Of a stretch of DNA of 64,000 nucleotides, positions 16,423-24,722 are shown in pieces. The position numbers and the translations under genes are program-made. The stretch is from Algibacter marinivivus. GTDB lineage: Bacteria > Bacteroidota > Bacteroidia > Flavobacteriales > Flavobacteriaceae. Location of the stretch: NCBI RefSeq assembly GCF_003143755.1, contig NZ_QFRI01000001.1, positions 186,001 through 250,000 on the forward strand. Reading direction: 5' to 3'. The notes under the pieces were generated by a model, which saw only the letters and a list, made by a program, of their open reading frames with translations, had not been told where the DNA came from and ran no database searches. How positions within the stretch are numbered: position 1 is the first letter of the stretch; the number at the start of each line of letters is the position of its first letter.

Positions 16423-16450
16423 AAAAAAGCCGCTTCAAGCGGCTTTTTTA
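16423..16450. terminator. Bidirectional terminator between the YceI operon and carB
   Basis: Stem GCCGCT/AGCGGC with a 3-nt loop, preceded by six A and followed by six T, so it works for both converging genes. Confidence 0.92.
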
Positions 16451-16469
16451 TTTGTATAACTATTAAATC

Positions 16470-19325
16470 TTATTTACTTAAATACATCTTACGTCTAGAG
16501 TATAAATCGTAAAAATCGTCATCTTTTAAACTATCAATAAATAGAATACTCTCCCCAGTACTCTTCATTTCTGGTCCTAAACGCTTATCTACATTAGGGA
16601 ATTTATTAAAAGAGAATACAGGTTGCTTAATAGCATACCCGTCTAATTTAGGGTTAAAATTAAAATCTGTTACCTTCTTCTCACCTAACATCACTTTAGT
16701 AGCATAATTAACATAAGGTTCTTTATAAGCTTTAGCTATAAAAGGTACTGTCCTAGATGCTCTTGGGTTTGCTTCAATAATATAAACTGTATCATCTTTA
16801 ATAGCAAACTGAATGTTTATTAAACCAACAGTATTTAAAGCTCTAGCTATTGTATGTGTATGATCAATAATTTGTTGCATTACCAAATCTCCAAGATTGA
16901 AGGCTGGTAAGGTTGCATTAGAATCTCCTGAGTGTACACCACAAGGTTCGATATGCTCCATGATTCCAATAATGTAAACATTTCCATCAGCATCACAAAT
17001 CGCATCAGCTTCAGCTTCAATAGCGCCATCTAAATAATGATCTAATAAAAGTTTGTTATTTGGCATTCTTCTTAATAAGTCAACAACATGTTCTATTAAG
17101 TCTTCTTTATTAATTACAATTTTCATCCCTTGACCTCCTAAAACATAAGATGGTCTAACCAAAATTGGAAAATCTAATTCTTCAGCTAAAGCTAAAGCTT
17201 CATCTGCGTTTTCAGCAATCCCAAATTGAGGATAAGGAATATTATTTTCTTTTAATAATCTTGAGAAACTTCCTCTATCTTCAGCTAAGTCTAAAGATTC
17301 AAAGCTGGTTCCGATAATTTTAATACCATACTTAGTAAGTTTTTCTGCAAGTTTTAAAGCAGTTTGTCCTCCTAACTGTACAATAACCCCTTCAGGTTTT
17401 TCATGACGAATAATATCATAAATATGTTCCCAGAAAACAGGTTCAAAATATAGTTTATCTGCTGTATCAAAATCTGTAGAAACCGTTTCTGGATTACAGT
17501 TTATCATAATAGTTTCATAACCACATTCTGCAGCGGCTAATACACCATGTACACAACAGTAATCAAACTCAATACCTTGTCCAATTCTATTAGGACCAGA
17601 ACCAAGTACAACAATTTTCTTTTTATCAGAAACTACACTTTCGTTGTGCGTGTATTGCTCACCAGAAGCTGATTCAACTACATTTTCAAAAGTAGAATAG
17701 TAATATGGCGTTTTTGCTGTAAATTCAGCAGCACAAGTATCAACTAATTTAAATACACGTTGTATATTAAATTCATCTCTTTTATTATACACCTGACTTT
17801 CTAAACAACTAAGCATATGAGCTATCTGACGGTCTCCATATCCTTTTTGTTTTGCTTCTAGAAGTAAATCTTTTTCAATAGTATCAATTGTGAACGTTGA
17901 GATTTCTTTTTGTAGTTGAAATAACTCTTCGTATTGCTTAAGATACCACATATCAATTTTTGTGATATCATAAATTTGACTTAACGGAATACCAATTTCA
18001 ATGGCATCATAAATTGCAAAAACACGATCCCAACTTGCATGGGTAAGCTTTTCTATAATTTGGTTATAATCTGTATACCCCTTACCATCAGCACCTAAAC
18101 CATTTCTTTTAATCTCTAAAGATTGTGTAGCTTTATGAAGCGCTTCTTGGAAAGAACGTCCAATCCCCATAACCTCTCCAACGGCTTTCATTTGTAAACC
18201 TAATGTTCTGTCAGAACCTTCAAACTTATCAAAATTCCAACGTGGTATTTTTACAATAACATAATCTAAGGTTGGTTCAAAAAGTGCCGAAGTAGATTTA
18301 GTAATTTGATTATCTAACTCATCTAAAGTATAACCAATAGCTAATTTTGTAGCAATTTTTGCAATCGGGTATCCAGTTGCTTTACTTGCTAAAGCAGAAG
18401 AACGTGATACACGTGGGTTTATTTCAATGGCAATAATATCTTCATTTTCATCAGGACTTACAGCAAATTGCACATTACATCCACCTTCAAAATCACCAAT
18501 ACTACGCATCATTTTTATAGCCATATCACGCATCTTTTGATACGTTTTATCACTTAATGTCATTGCAGGAGCAACCGTAATAGAATCTCCTGTATGGATT
18601 CCCATAGGGTCCATATTCTCAATAGAACATATAATTACAACATTATCGTTTTTATCTCGAAGTAGCTCTAATTCATACTCCTTCCAACCCATCATTGCTT
18701 TATCAATCATCACTTCATGGATTGGAGATATCTCTAATCCTCTACGCAATAACTTATCATAATCTTCTTCTTCATAAACAATTGCAGCACCAGCACCACC
18801 CAAAGTATAAGAAGCTCTAATACATAATGGAAATCCAAACTCTTGAGCAATTTCTTTTCCTTTTAAGAACGATGTTGCTGTAGCTTGAGGTGCCATATCA
18901 ACACCTATTTTACCCATCAATTCTCTAAACTGCTCTCTATCTTCTGTTATATTAATGGCATTAATATCTACACCAATTAATTCAACATCAAAATCTTTCC
19001 AAATGCCTTTTTCATCTGCTTCAATACATAAATTTAAGGCAGTCTGTCCTCCCATAGTTGGTAATACAGCATCTATTTGTGGGTGCTCTTTCAAGATTTT
19101 GATAATAGACTTCGTATTCAAAGGCAACAAGTATACATGATCAGCCATAGAGGGGTCTGTCATAATTGTTGCTGGGTTTGAATTTATAAGAATAGTTTCA
19201 ATTCCATCTTCTCTAAGAGATCTTAAAGATTGAGATCCTGAATAATCAAATTCACATGCTTGACCTATAACTATAGGTCCTGAGCCAATAATTAGTATCG
19301 ATTTTAGTTTTGGATTTTTTGGCAT
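16470..19325 (-). CDS. carB: Carbamoyl-phosphate synthase large subunit
   Basis: This 951-residue protein has two tandem ATP-grasp halves. The first opens with SILIIGSGPIVIGQACEFDYSG and contains ASYTLGGAGAAIV and EINPRVSRSSALASKATGYP. The second opens near residue 556 with VVLGSGPNRIGQGIEFDYCC and contains RPSYVLGGQGMKIV and EANPRASRTVPFIAKA. It makes carbamoyl phosphate from bicarbonate, ATP and glutamine-derived ammonia for pyrimidine and arginine synthesis. The E. coli enzyme has about 1073 residues; this one stops after the second grasp half (SILFIDSLKDDDFYDLYSRR), so the C-terminal MGS-like allosteric domain is absent, a form common in Bacteroidetes. The small subunit carA is not in the window. 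Confidence 0.97.
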   Translation of the reverse strand: MPKNPKLKSILIIGSGPIVIGQACEFDYSGSQSLRSLREDGIETILINSNPATIMTDPSMADHVYLLPLNTKSIIKILKEHPQIDAVLPTMGGQTALNLCIEADEKGIWKDFDVELIGVDINAINITEDREQFRELMGKIGVDMAPQATATSFLKGKEIAQEFGFPLCIRASYTLGGAGAAIVYEEEDYDKLLRRGLEISPIHEVMIDKAMMGWKEYELELLRDKNDNVVIICSIENMDPMGIHTGDSITVAPAMTLSDKTYQKMRDMAIKMMRSIGDFEGGCNVQFAVSPDENEDIIAIEINPRVSRSSALASKATGYPIAKIATKLAIGYTLDELDNQITKSTSALFEPTLDYVIVKIPRWNFDKFEGSDRTLGLQMKAVGEVMGIGRSFQEALHKATQSLEIKRNGLGADGKGYTDYNQIIEKLTHASWDRVFAIYDAIEIGIPLSQIYDITKIDMWYLKQYEELFQLQKEISTFTIDTIEKDLLLEAKQKGYGDRQIAHMLSCLESQVYNKRDEFNIQRVFKLVDTCAAEFTAKTPYYYSTFENVVESASGEQYTHNESVVSDKKKIVVLGSGPNRIGQGIEFDYCCVHGVLAAAECGYETIMINCNPETVSTDFDTADKLYFEPVFWEHIYDIIRHEKPEGVIVQLGGQTALKLAEKLTKYGIKIIGTSFESLDLAEDRGSFSRLLKENNIPYPQFGIAENADEALALAEELDFPILVRPSYVLGGQGMKIVINKEDLIEHVVDLLRRMPNNKLLLDHYLDGAIEAEADAICDADGNVYIIGIMEHIEPCGVHSGDSNATLPAFNLGDLVMQQIIDHTHTIARALNTVGLINIQFAIKDDTVYIIEANPRASRTVPFIAKAYKEPYVNYATKVMLGEKKVTDFNFNPKLDGYAIKQPVFSFNKFPNVDKRLGPEMKSTGESILFIDSLKDDDFYDLYSRRKMYLSK

Positions 19326-19361
19326 TTTTTACTGGTTATTATGTTGTATTTTAAAGTCTTG

Positions 19362-19369
19362 CAAAAATA
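19362..19369 (-). promoter_or_regulatory. -7 box upstream of carB
   Basis: TATTTTTG on the minus strand fits TAnnTTTG, 37 bp before the carB start and downstream of the rpmH terminator. Confidence 0.45.
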
Positions 19370-19387
19370 GTAATCAGTAGATATAAA

Positions 19388-19417
19388 AAAAGGCGTTACC
19401 GCTAAGTAACACCTTTT
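19388..19417 (-). terminator. rpmH terminator
   Basis: Stem AAAAGG-x-GTTAC pairing with GTAAC-x-CCTTTT (one mismatch, 6-nt loop), followed on the minus strand by a run of T. It lies 22 bp after the rpmH stop. Confidence 0.85.
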
Positions 19418-19439
19418 AATTATCAACAATTGTTAATCA

Positions 19440-19601
19440 TTATTTCTTATGTCTAGTTTCAGATGAAACAGATAATTTTTTTCTTCCTTTAGCTCTTCTA
19501 CGTGCTAATACCTTTCTACCGTTAGCAGAAGCCATTCTTTCTCTGAAACCATGTTTGTTTCTTCTTTTTCTTTTCGATGGCTGAAACGTTCTTTTTGGCA
19601 T
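19440..19601 (-). CDS. rpmH: 50S ribosomal protein L34
   Basis: A 53-residue frame on the minus strand translates to [20 protein letters not shown], then [20 protein letters not shown] and a short tail ending RHKK. This is the full L34 sequence, with the family's characteristic PSKRKRxxKHGFRxRM core. It is a strongly basic large-subunit protein. The tail after RAKGR is about eight residues longer than in E. coli. It stands alone between its promoter and a strong terminator. Confidence 0.98.
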   Translation of the reverse strand: MPKRTFQPSKRKRRNKHGFRERMASANGRKVLARRRAKGRKKLSVSSETRHKK

Positions 19602-19663
19602 TGTCTTATATTTTTATATCTGTATTGTAATTCTTAAAATAGATGGCTCCTTAAAACCGAGGG

Positions 19664-19693
19664 CAAATATACAAACCCTTTATTACTTTGCAA
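19664..19693 (-). promoter_or_regulatory. rpmH promoter
   Basis: On the minus strand a TTG (19691-19693) is followed after 19 bp by TATATTTG (19664-19671). Both elements and the spacing fit the Bacteroidetes consensus TTG-N17-23-TAnnTTTG. The leader would be about 55 nt. Confidence 0.75.
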
Positions 19694-19896
19694 ATCATTT
19701 TTTAAAAAATATTATAAATATTTTCAAAGATTAAAAAGATTGTGTCACCCCTTTATTTATTTGGTATTACCTTGATTTTTGTTAAATATCTATGTGTATT
19801 TTTTGATAAAAATTTAGTTTCTTTGCAGTCTTAAAACTGTAAAGTAGTTTGTTTTAGATACAAACCTAACTTTTTACAATTTGAAATTTTATAAAT

Positions 19897-20475
19897 ATGT
19901 ACAATAAAATCATAAAACTTATCATTGCTGCTCTTATCATTGCATTTGCAGTTTATCAATTTACAGAAGGCTATATTGGTAATGGTATTGCGCTTATCTT
20001 TTTGTCTTTGTTTTTTATATTCCTTTATTTTAAAAATGAATTTATTCTATTAGCATTTTTAAGGTTGCGTAAACAAGATTTTCCAGGTGCAAAAAAATGG
20101 TTAAATAAAATTAAAAACCCAGAATCAGCTTTGGTTACAAAACAACAAGGCTATTACAACTACCTTCATGGTATTATGGTTTCTCAAGATAATATGAATG
20201 AGGCTGAAAAATACTTTAAAAAAGCCATTTCTTTAGGATTATCTATGGATCATGATTTGGCTATGGCTAAATTAAATTTGGCAGGTATTGCGTTTTCTAA
20301 ACGAAGAAAACAAGAAGCTCAAAAATTACTTACCGAAGCTCAAAAACTAGATAAACAAGGCATGCTTACTGATCAGATTAAAATGATGAAACAAAACATG
20401 AAGCAAGCTGCTGGTCCGAACCAACATTACGGAGCTGGAGCATCAGTAAGATCTCAAAAAAGACGCGGAAGATAA
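19897..20475 (+). CDS. Membrane-anchored TPR protein
   Basis: This 192-residue protein has two N-terminal membrane helices (about residues 5-21 and 30-48). A soluble region of about 140 residues follows with two or three TPR-like helical pairs (GYYNYLHGIMVSQDNMNEAEKYFKKAISLGL, AMAKLNLAGIAFSKRRKQEAQKLLTEAQKL). The tail is basic (GAGASVRSQKRRGR). TPR units mediate protein contacts; no enzymatic motif is visible. It stands alone; the 295-bp gap upstream holds the rpmH promoter on the other strand. Confidence 0.7.
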   Translation: MYNKIIKLIIAALIIAFAVYQFTEGYIGNGIALIFLSLFFIFLYFKNEFILLAFLRLRKQDFPGAKKWLNKIKNPESALVTKQQGYYNYLHGIMVSQDNMNEAEKYFKKAISLGLSMDHDLAMAKLNLAGIAFSKRRKQEAQKLLTEAQKLDKQGMLTDQIKMMKQNMKQAAGPNQHYGAGASVRSQKRRGR

Positions 20476-20501
20476 AAAGCTAATCTCTAAGTTTTTTTTA
20501 A

Positions 20502-21428
20502 TTATCTTATTGAATAAAAACCTTCTTTAGGAATCTCTATATAATACTGTTTTCTTGATTTGTTGTTAAGGTGTGGTTCGCGCAACCAAGGATTATGAAG
20601 TTTTAATAACTTATAATTAATTCCGAATCTTTGAGCAAACTGAGTAAAATCTGTAACCGCTGTATCTACCTCAATCTTGTAGGTTGGAATATTAGCATAT
20701 AAATCTTTATCTCTAAAATTGAAACCGTACTTTTTAGGGTTAGATAAAATCTCTTTTAAAGCCACAATTCTGAATAAATAGCGGCCAGTTTCTTCTCCTA
20801 AAAGCAAATCGTAATATGTTGATACACTTTGTTCTTTTAAGCGTTTAGAAACACCTGCTTTACCAGCATTATATGAAGCTGCTGCCAAAGTCCATGATCC
20901 TAATTTAGCTTTAGCTTCTAATAAATATTTACAAGCTACTTCTGTTGCTTTTTCTAAATTATAACGTTCATCTACGTTTTTATTTACCTCTAAACCGTTT
21001 TCTCTTCCTGTAGCAGGCATAATTTGCCATACACCTCTTGCTCCTGCTGGAGACACCGCATTAGTTAATCCGCTTTCTATAACTGCTAGATATTTAAAAT
21101 CGTCTGGCACACCGTTTTTAGCTAAAATAGGCTCTATAATGGGAAAGTATTTTTTGGCGCGTTTAAACATCAACAATCCATTAGATTGCCAATAGGTGTT
21201 AACCAATAATTCTCTATCCATTCGCTCTAAAATATCTGGATTTTCAAGTGGCATGGCTTCACCTGCAAAATTTAAATCATCTGGTACTTGAAGCGCATAA
21301 ACATTATAATCATTTATCAATTTAGTTTCAAAATTTTCATCTGTTGGAGCATCTTGTAGTGCATAAATAAATAGGATGCATAAACTTAATAGTCCCACAA
21401 ACGCCAATGCTTTCTGTATGATTTTCAT
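20502..21428 (-). CDS. Membrane-bound lytic murein transglycosylase (MltD-like)
   Basis: This 308-residue protein has an N-terminal signal or anchor helix (residues 7-24) and an SLT family 1 domain: VPDDFKYLAVIESGL with the catalytic Glu118, SPAGARGVWQIMPATG, and AAASYNAG near residue 185. A C-terminal region (TYKIEVDTAVTDFTQFAQRFGINYKLLKLHNPWLRE) resembles one LysM repeat, as in MltD. It cleaves the glycan strands of peptidoglycan to form 1,6-anhydro ends. No lipobox cysteine is evident. It converges with the TPR gene across only 26 bp. Confidence 0.9.
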   Translation of the reverse strand: MKIIQKALAFVGLLSLCILFIYALQDAPTDENFETKLINDYNVYALQVPDDLNFAGEAMPLENPDILERMDRELLVNTYWQSNGLLMFKRAKKYFPIIEPILAKNGVPDDFKYLAVIESGLTNAVSPAGARGVWQIMPATGRENGLEVNKNVDERYNLEKATEVACKYLLEAKAKLGSWTLAAASYNAGKAGVSKRLKEQSVSTYYDLLLGEETGRYLFRIVALKEILSNPKKYGFNFRDKDLYANIPTYKIEVDTAVTDFTQFAQRFGINYKLLKLHNPWLREPHLNNKSRKQYYIEIPKEGFYSIR

Positions 21429-21464
21429 TGTAATAAGTTTTTTCTAAAATTAAAAAAATATAGC

Positions 21465-22130
21465 TTAGTCTCCTAAAATTAGCTGAGGTAAATTTTCATT
21501 AAACCATTTATATTTATTGATAATTGCAATATGAGTGCCACTTTTAATCACAATAACGTTCTTAACATTTCCAATAGGGAATACTGAATCTTTATCGCCA
21601 TGAATATGAATAATATCTGATCGAAAAGCCACTTGATCCCAACACACCATCTCTTTTATAGCCCAACTTAAATATTTACTATCGTTAACTGACAAATACA
21701 TTTTATAAAGCTCTAAACGCTTTTTGATATTTTTACCGAATGCATATTTTTCAAAAACATCAATCTTACTAGCTAATTGCGTTGGAGCCAACAAATAAGC
21801 CTTAGTTGTTTTAGCCAAAAGCATTTTTTTAGGCAACTCATATTTGGTTTTAACACTAGAAACTATAATAAGTTTTTTGACTCTAATGTACTTACTTATT
21901 TCTTGTACCAAAACACCTCCAAAAGACACACCTAATAAAGCTATATCTGCATGTTTTATATTTTTAGAAAACCGAAACGCATAATCACTTATAGTCTCAT
22001 TATTTAAAGGTATTATCCACTCTAATAAATGAATTTTAAATTGGTTTTCTGGCAATTTAATATATTCAAAAATTTTAGGGCTAGCTGCCATTCCTGGCAT
22101 TAAATAAACATGTATTATCTCTTGACTCAT
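21465..22130 (-). CDS. Alpha/beta hydrolase
   Basis: This 221-residue protein has an alpha/beta-hydrolase core: oxyanion-side LMPGMAAS near residue 11, nucleophile elbow GVSFGG (Ser69), likely acid in IHGDKDSVFP, and catalytic His in KSGTHIAII near residue 205. There is no signal peptide, so it acts in the cytoplasm. The substrate cannot be predicted. It lies 36 bp upstream of the transglycosylase on the same strand and may be co-transcribed with it. Confidence 0.8.
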   Translation of the reverse strand: MSQEIIHVYLMPGMAASPKIFEYIKLPENQFKIHLLEWIIPLNNETISDYAFRFSKNIKHADIALLGVSFGGVLVQEISKYIRVKKLIIVSSVKTKYELPKKMLLAKTTKAYLLAPTQLASKIDVFEKYAFGKNIKKRLELYKMYLSVNDSKYLSWAIKEMVCWDQVAFRSDIIHIHGDKDSVFPIGNVKNVIVIKSGTHIAIINKYKWFNENLPQLILGD

Positions 22131-22175
22131 AAGGCATTAACCCTCTTTTTACTTTCGTCTAACGATTTTTTTTTG

Positions 22176-22183
22176 TACTTTTG
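22176..22183 (+). promoter_or_regulatory. -7 box upstream of the GNAT-like gene
   Basis: TACTTTTG fits TAnnTTTG and predicts a leader of about 60 nt before the start at 22249. Confidence 0.5.
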
Positions 22184-22248
22184 CACAAAGTTAGAAAAAT
22201 AGTACTCACTATTTTTATTTTTCCTAAGAATTAAAAACAAAAAAAGGT

Positions 22249-22545
22249 ATGGTTGAAACTGCAGAATTAATTGACAATGATTTTTTACGTCAATTTGAAA
22301 TTAAAGTTGATAATGATTTAGCAAAAATTGAATATTCCCTACAAGAACGAAAGATTTTTTTAACCAAACTAATTATTCCAGAAAGCATAAAAGATGAAGA
22401 TTTTAAAAAAGAATTTTTATCTCTTGTTTTTGAAGAAATTGGATCTCGTAACCTAAGTGTTATGCCTACTTGCCCTTCAATTGCAAAATTTGTAAGAAGT
22501 AACAGAAAATATAAACGTATGCTTCCTGTAGGCGTTAGAATATAA
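22249..22545 (+). CDS. GCN5-related N-acetyltransferase-like small protein
   Basis: This 98-residue cytoplasmic protein matches the short Gcn5-like fold (YjdJ type). Beta strands FEIKVDNDLAKIEYSLQERKIFLTKLIIPES are followed by a helix (DEDFKKEFLSLVFEEIGSR) and the CoA-side segment LSVMPTCPSIAKFVRSNRKYKRM, with the conserved C-P-x(4)-F pattern. The substrate is unknown. It is a single gene between its own promoter and a strong terminator. Confidence 0.8.
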   Translation: MVETAELIDNDFLRQFEIKVDNDLAKIEYSLQERKIFLTKLIIPESIKDEDFKKEFLSLVFEEIGSRNLSVMPTCPSIAKFVRSNRKYKRMLPVGVRI

Positions 22546-22562
22546 GGTTAAAACCCCTATAA

Positions 22563-22600
22563 ATACAAAAGCCGAAACTCAACAGTTTCGGCTTTTGTAT
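22563..22600. terminator. Strong bidirectional terminator
   Basis: A perfect 17-bp stem (ATACAAAAGCCGAAACT and its complement) with a 4-nt loop. The A/T flanks let it serve both converging genes. Confidence 0.92.
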
Positions 22601-22618
22601 TATAACTAACTCTTGTAA

Positions 22619-23137
22619 TTATTTTTTACTGTAAACCAAAGTCAAGTCTTTAGTTTCTATCACTTCAGTAAAATCTTCATTGTAAATTTTAATTCTATCT
22701 TCAAATACTAAAAATATTTGACCATTTTCAATCTTTGCTACACTTTCTCCAATAGCAATCATAGAATCATCAATACTATATTCTGTTGCTAAACTCACAA
22801 CACCCTCAGTATCACAAGTAACATCAAAATTATATGTATTAGTTTCACTATTTAATAATGAAATATTTATATCAGGATTAAAGGTTGTATTTAAGGAAAC
22901 AACACCGTTTTTATCAAAAAACAAGGTTTCGTTTCGATCGCAATCTATTTCATTTAGAAGATTTGTACTTACAGTGCCATCGTTATTCATATCGAATCCA
23001 TCTTCAATATTCCACGCATTTAGTGTCCAAACACCAACAATTGATGAATCATTTGAATCTTGTATATCCTCTGAAGAACAACTGGTAAAACAAACCAGGA
23101 GTATGGCGTAACATAGGTTTAAAAGTAATTTTCTCAT
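22619..23137 (-). CDS. Lipocalin-like lipoprotein
   Basis: This 172-residue protein has a lipoprotein signal (LVCFTSC, Cys19). The mature part opens with SIVGVWTLNAWNIEDGFDMNNDG, the typical first strand of the lipocalin-like fold in Bacteroidetes lipoproteins, and has a second half of short strands (GQIFLVFEDRIKIYN). A Cys pair (in NEIDCDRNE and DVTCDTEG) may form a disulphide. Function unknown. It stands alone, 108 bp after the mtaB stop on the same strand. Confidence 0.75.
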   Translation of the reverse strand: MRKLLLNLCYAILLVCFTSCSSEDIQDSNDSSIVGVWTLNAWNIEDGFDMNNDGTVSTNLLNEIDCDRNETLFFDKNGVVSLNTTFNPDINISLLNSETNTYNFDVTCDTEGVVSLATEYSIDDSMIAIGESVAKIENGQIFLVFEDRIKIYNEDFTEVIETKDLTLVYSKK

Positions 23138-23245
23138 ATTGGGGCATGATTAATTACTGTAAATGTAGGCTCAGATAAAAGATTAACATAAAAAATAAGC
23201 TAAACAACTTAAATTCAAGGTTTATTAGTCGAAATGCAGTAGAAA

Positions 23246-24571
23246 TTAGTTTGATAATACTTTTAAAAACTCAAACCTTACTATACCATCATCATCAATT
23301 TTAGTAAGTTCAACTTGATGTAATGTGTTTATTAATTCTGGGTTCCAAGGTGCTTTTACCTTTACATAGTTTTCAGTAAATCCGTGGATATAACCCTCTT
23401 TATTTTCACTTTCAAATAAAACAGTTCTAGAAGTTCCTAATTGGTTTTCGTAAAACGCACGACGTTTTTTTACAGATAAACCACGTAGCATTTTACTTCG
23501 TTTGCTTCTTACATTACTTGGTACTACACCATCCATTTCTGCAGCCTCAGTATTGTCTCGTTCAGAATACGTAAATACGTGTAAATAAGATATATCTAGC
23601 TCGGTTAAAAAGTTATAAGTTTCTAAGAAATGTTCGTCTGTTTCTCCAGGAAACCCAACAATAACATCTACACCAATGCATGCGTGAGGCATGACTTCTT
23701 TTATTTTTGCAACACGATCTACATACAATTCTCGCATGTAACGACGCTTCATTTTCTTTAAAATTTCATTACTTCCTGATTGTAAAGGAATATGAAAATG
23801 TGGCACAAACGCTCTAGATTTTGAAACCAAATCTATGGTTTCGTTTTTTAGTAAATTTGGTTCGATAGATGAAATTCTTAAGCGCTCAATACCTTCAACT
23901 TTATCTAATTCTGTTACTAAATCTAAAAAGGTATGTTCGTGCTTTTTGTTACCAAACTCGCCTTTACCGTAGTCGCCAATATTAACACCTGTTAAAACGA
24001 TTTCTTTTATGTTTTGCTTTGAAATATCATGAGCATTTTTCAAAACATTATCCATAGTATCACTTCTAGAAATACCTCGGGCTAAAGGAATTGTGCAGTA
24101 TGTGCATTTATAATCACATCCATCTTGCACTTTTAAAAACGCACGGGTTCTATCTCCTATAGAATAACTACCTACGTAAAAATCTGCATCTTCTATTTCA
24201 CAGGAATGTACTTCTCCTAAATCATTTTTAGTAAGATCGTTTAGGTAATCTGTGATTTTAAATTTTTCTGTTGCTCCAAGAACTAAATCCACTCCATTAA
24301 CATCTGCCAATTCTTGTGGTTTTAATTGTGCATAACAACCAACAGCAGCAACAAAAGCTTCAGGATTTGCTTTTTGAGCTTGCTTTACAATGGTTTTAAA
24401 ACGTTTGTCTGCATTTTCGGTTACCGAACAGGTATTGATGACGTAGATATCTGCCTTTTCAGAAAAATCTACTCTATCAAAACCTTCATCATTAAAGTTT
24501 CTGGCAATCGTAGAGGTTTCTGAAAAATTTAACTTACAGCCTAAAGTGTAAAATGCGACTTTTTTGTTCAT
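23246..24571 (-). CDS. mtaB: tRNA (t6A37) methylthiotransferase MtaB
   Basis: This 441-residue radical-SAM enzyme converts t6A to ms2t6A at tRNA position 37. The N-terminal UPF0004 domain supplies three cluster cysteines (TLGCKLNFSE, NTCSVTENADKR, AVGCYAQ). The radical-SAM motif is CDYKCTYCTIPLARG near residues 152-166, and a TRAM domain closes the protein. The KRFKTIV and GCKLNFSE forms match MtaB rather than MiaB. It is a single gene with a dispersed palindromic repeat in its upstream region. Confidence 0.94.
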   Translation of the reverse strand: MNKKVAFYTLGCKLNFSETSTIARNFNDEGFDRVDFSEKADIYVINTCSVTENADKRFKTIVKQAQKANPEAFVAAVGCYAQLKPQELADVNGVDLVLGATEKFKITDYLNDLTKNDLGEVHSCEIEDADFYVGSYSIGDRTRAFLKVQDGCDYKCTYCTIPLARGISRSDTMDNVLKNAHDISKQNIKEIVLTGVNIGDYGKGEFGNKKHEHTFLDLVTELDKVEGIERLRISSIEPNLLKNETIDLVSKSRAFVPHFHIPLQSGSNEILKKMKRRYMRELYVDRVAKIKEVMPHACIGVDVIVGFPGETDEHFLETYNFLTELDISYLHVFTYSERDNTEAAEMDGVVPSNVRSKRSKMLRGLSVKKRRAFYENQLGTSRTVLFESENKEGYIHGFTENYVKVKAPWNPELINTLHQVELTKIDDDGIVRFEFLKVLSN

Positions 24572-24617
24572 TATATTTTCATTTCTGTGAAAACGGAAAT
24601 CTCTTTATATTTATATT

Positions 24618-24677
24618 TGTCATTCTAACAAAGAATAAACTATTTATTACTTGCACTTCGACTGCGCTCAGTGTGAC
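24618..24677. repeat. Dispersed palindromic repeat (REP-like)
   Basis: It includes TGTCATTCT...AGAAT and the block CACTTCGACTGCGCTCAGTG, whose ends pair (CACT/AGTG), then TGACA. It lies in the 151-bp divergent gap between mtaB and the peptide-binding gene. Similar TGACA-edged hairpins occur in this window at 28509, 45921 and 46706. Confidence 0.7.
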
Positions 24678-24722
24678 AATCAAAATTAACAAGAGCGTGC
24701 AAATTTACAACTATTAAGTTAC

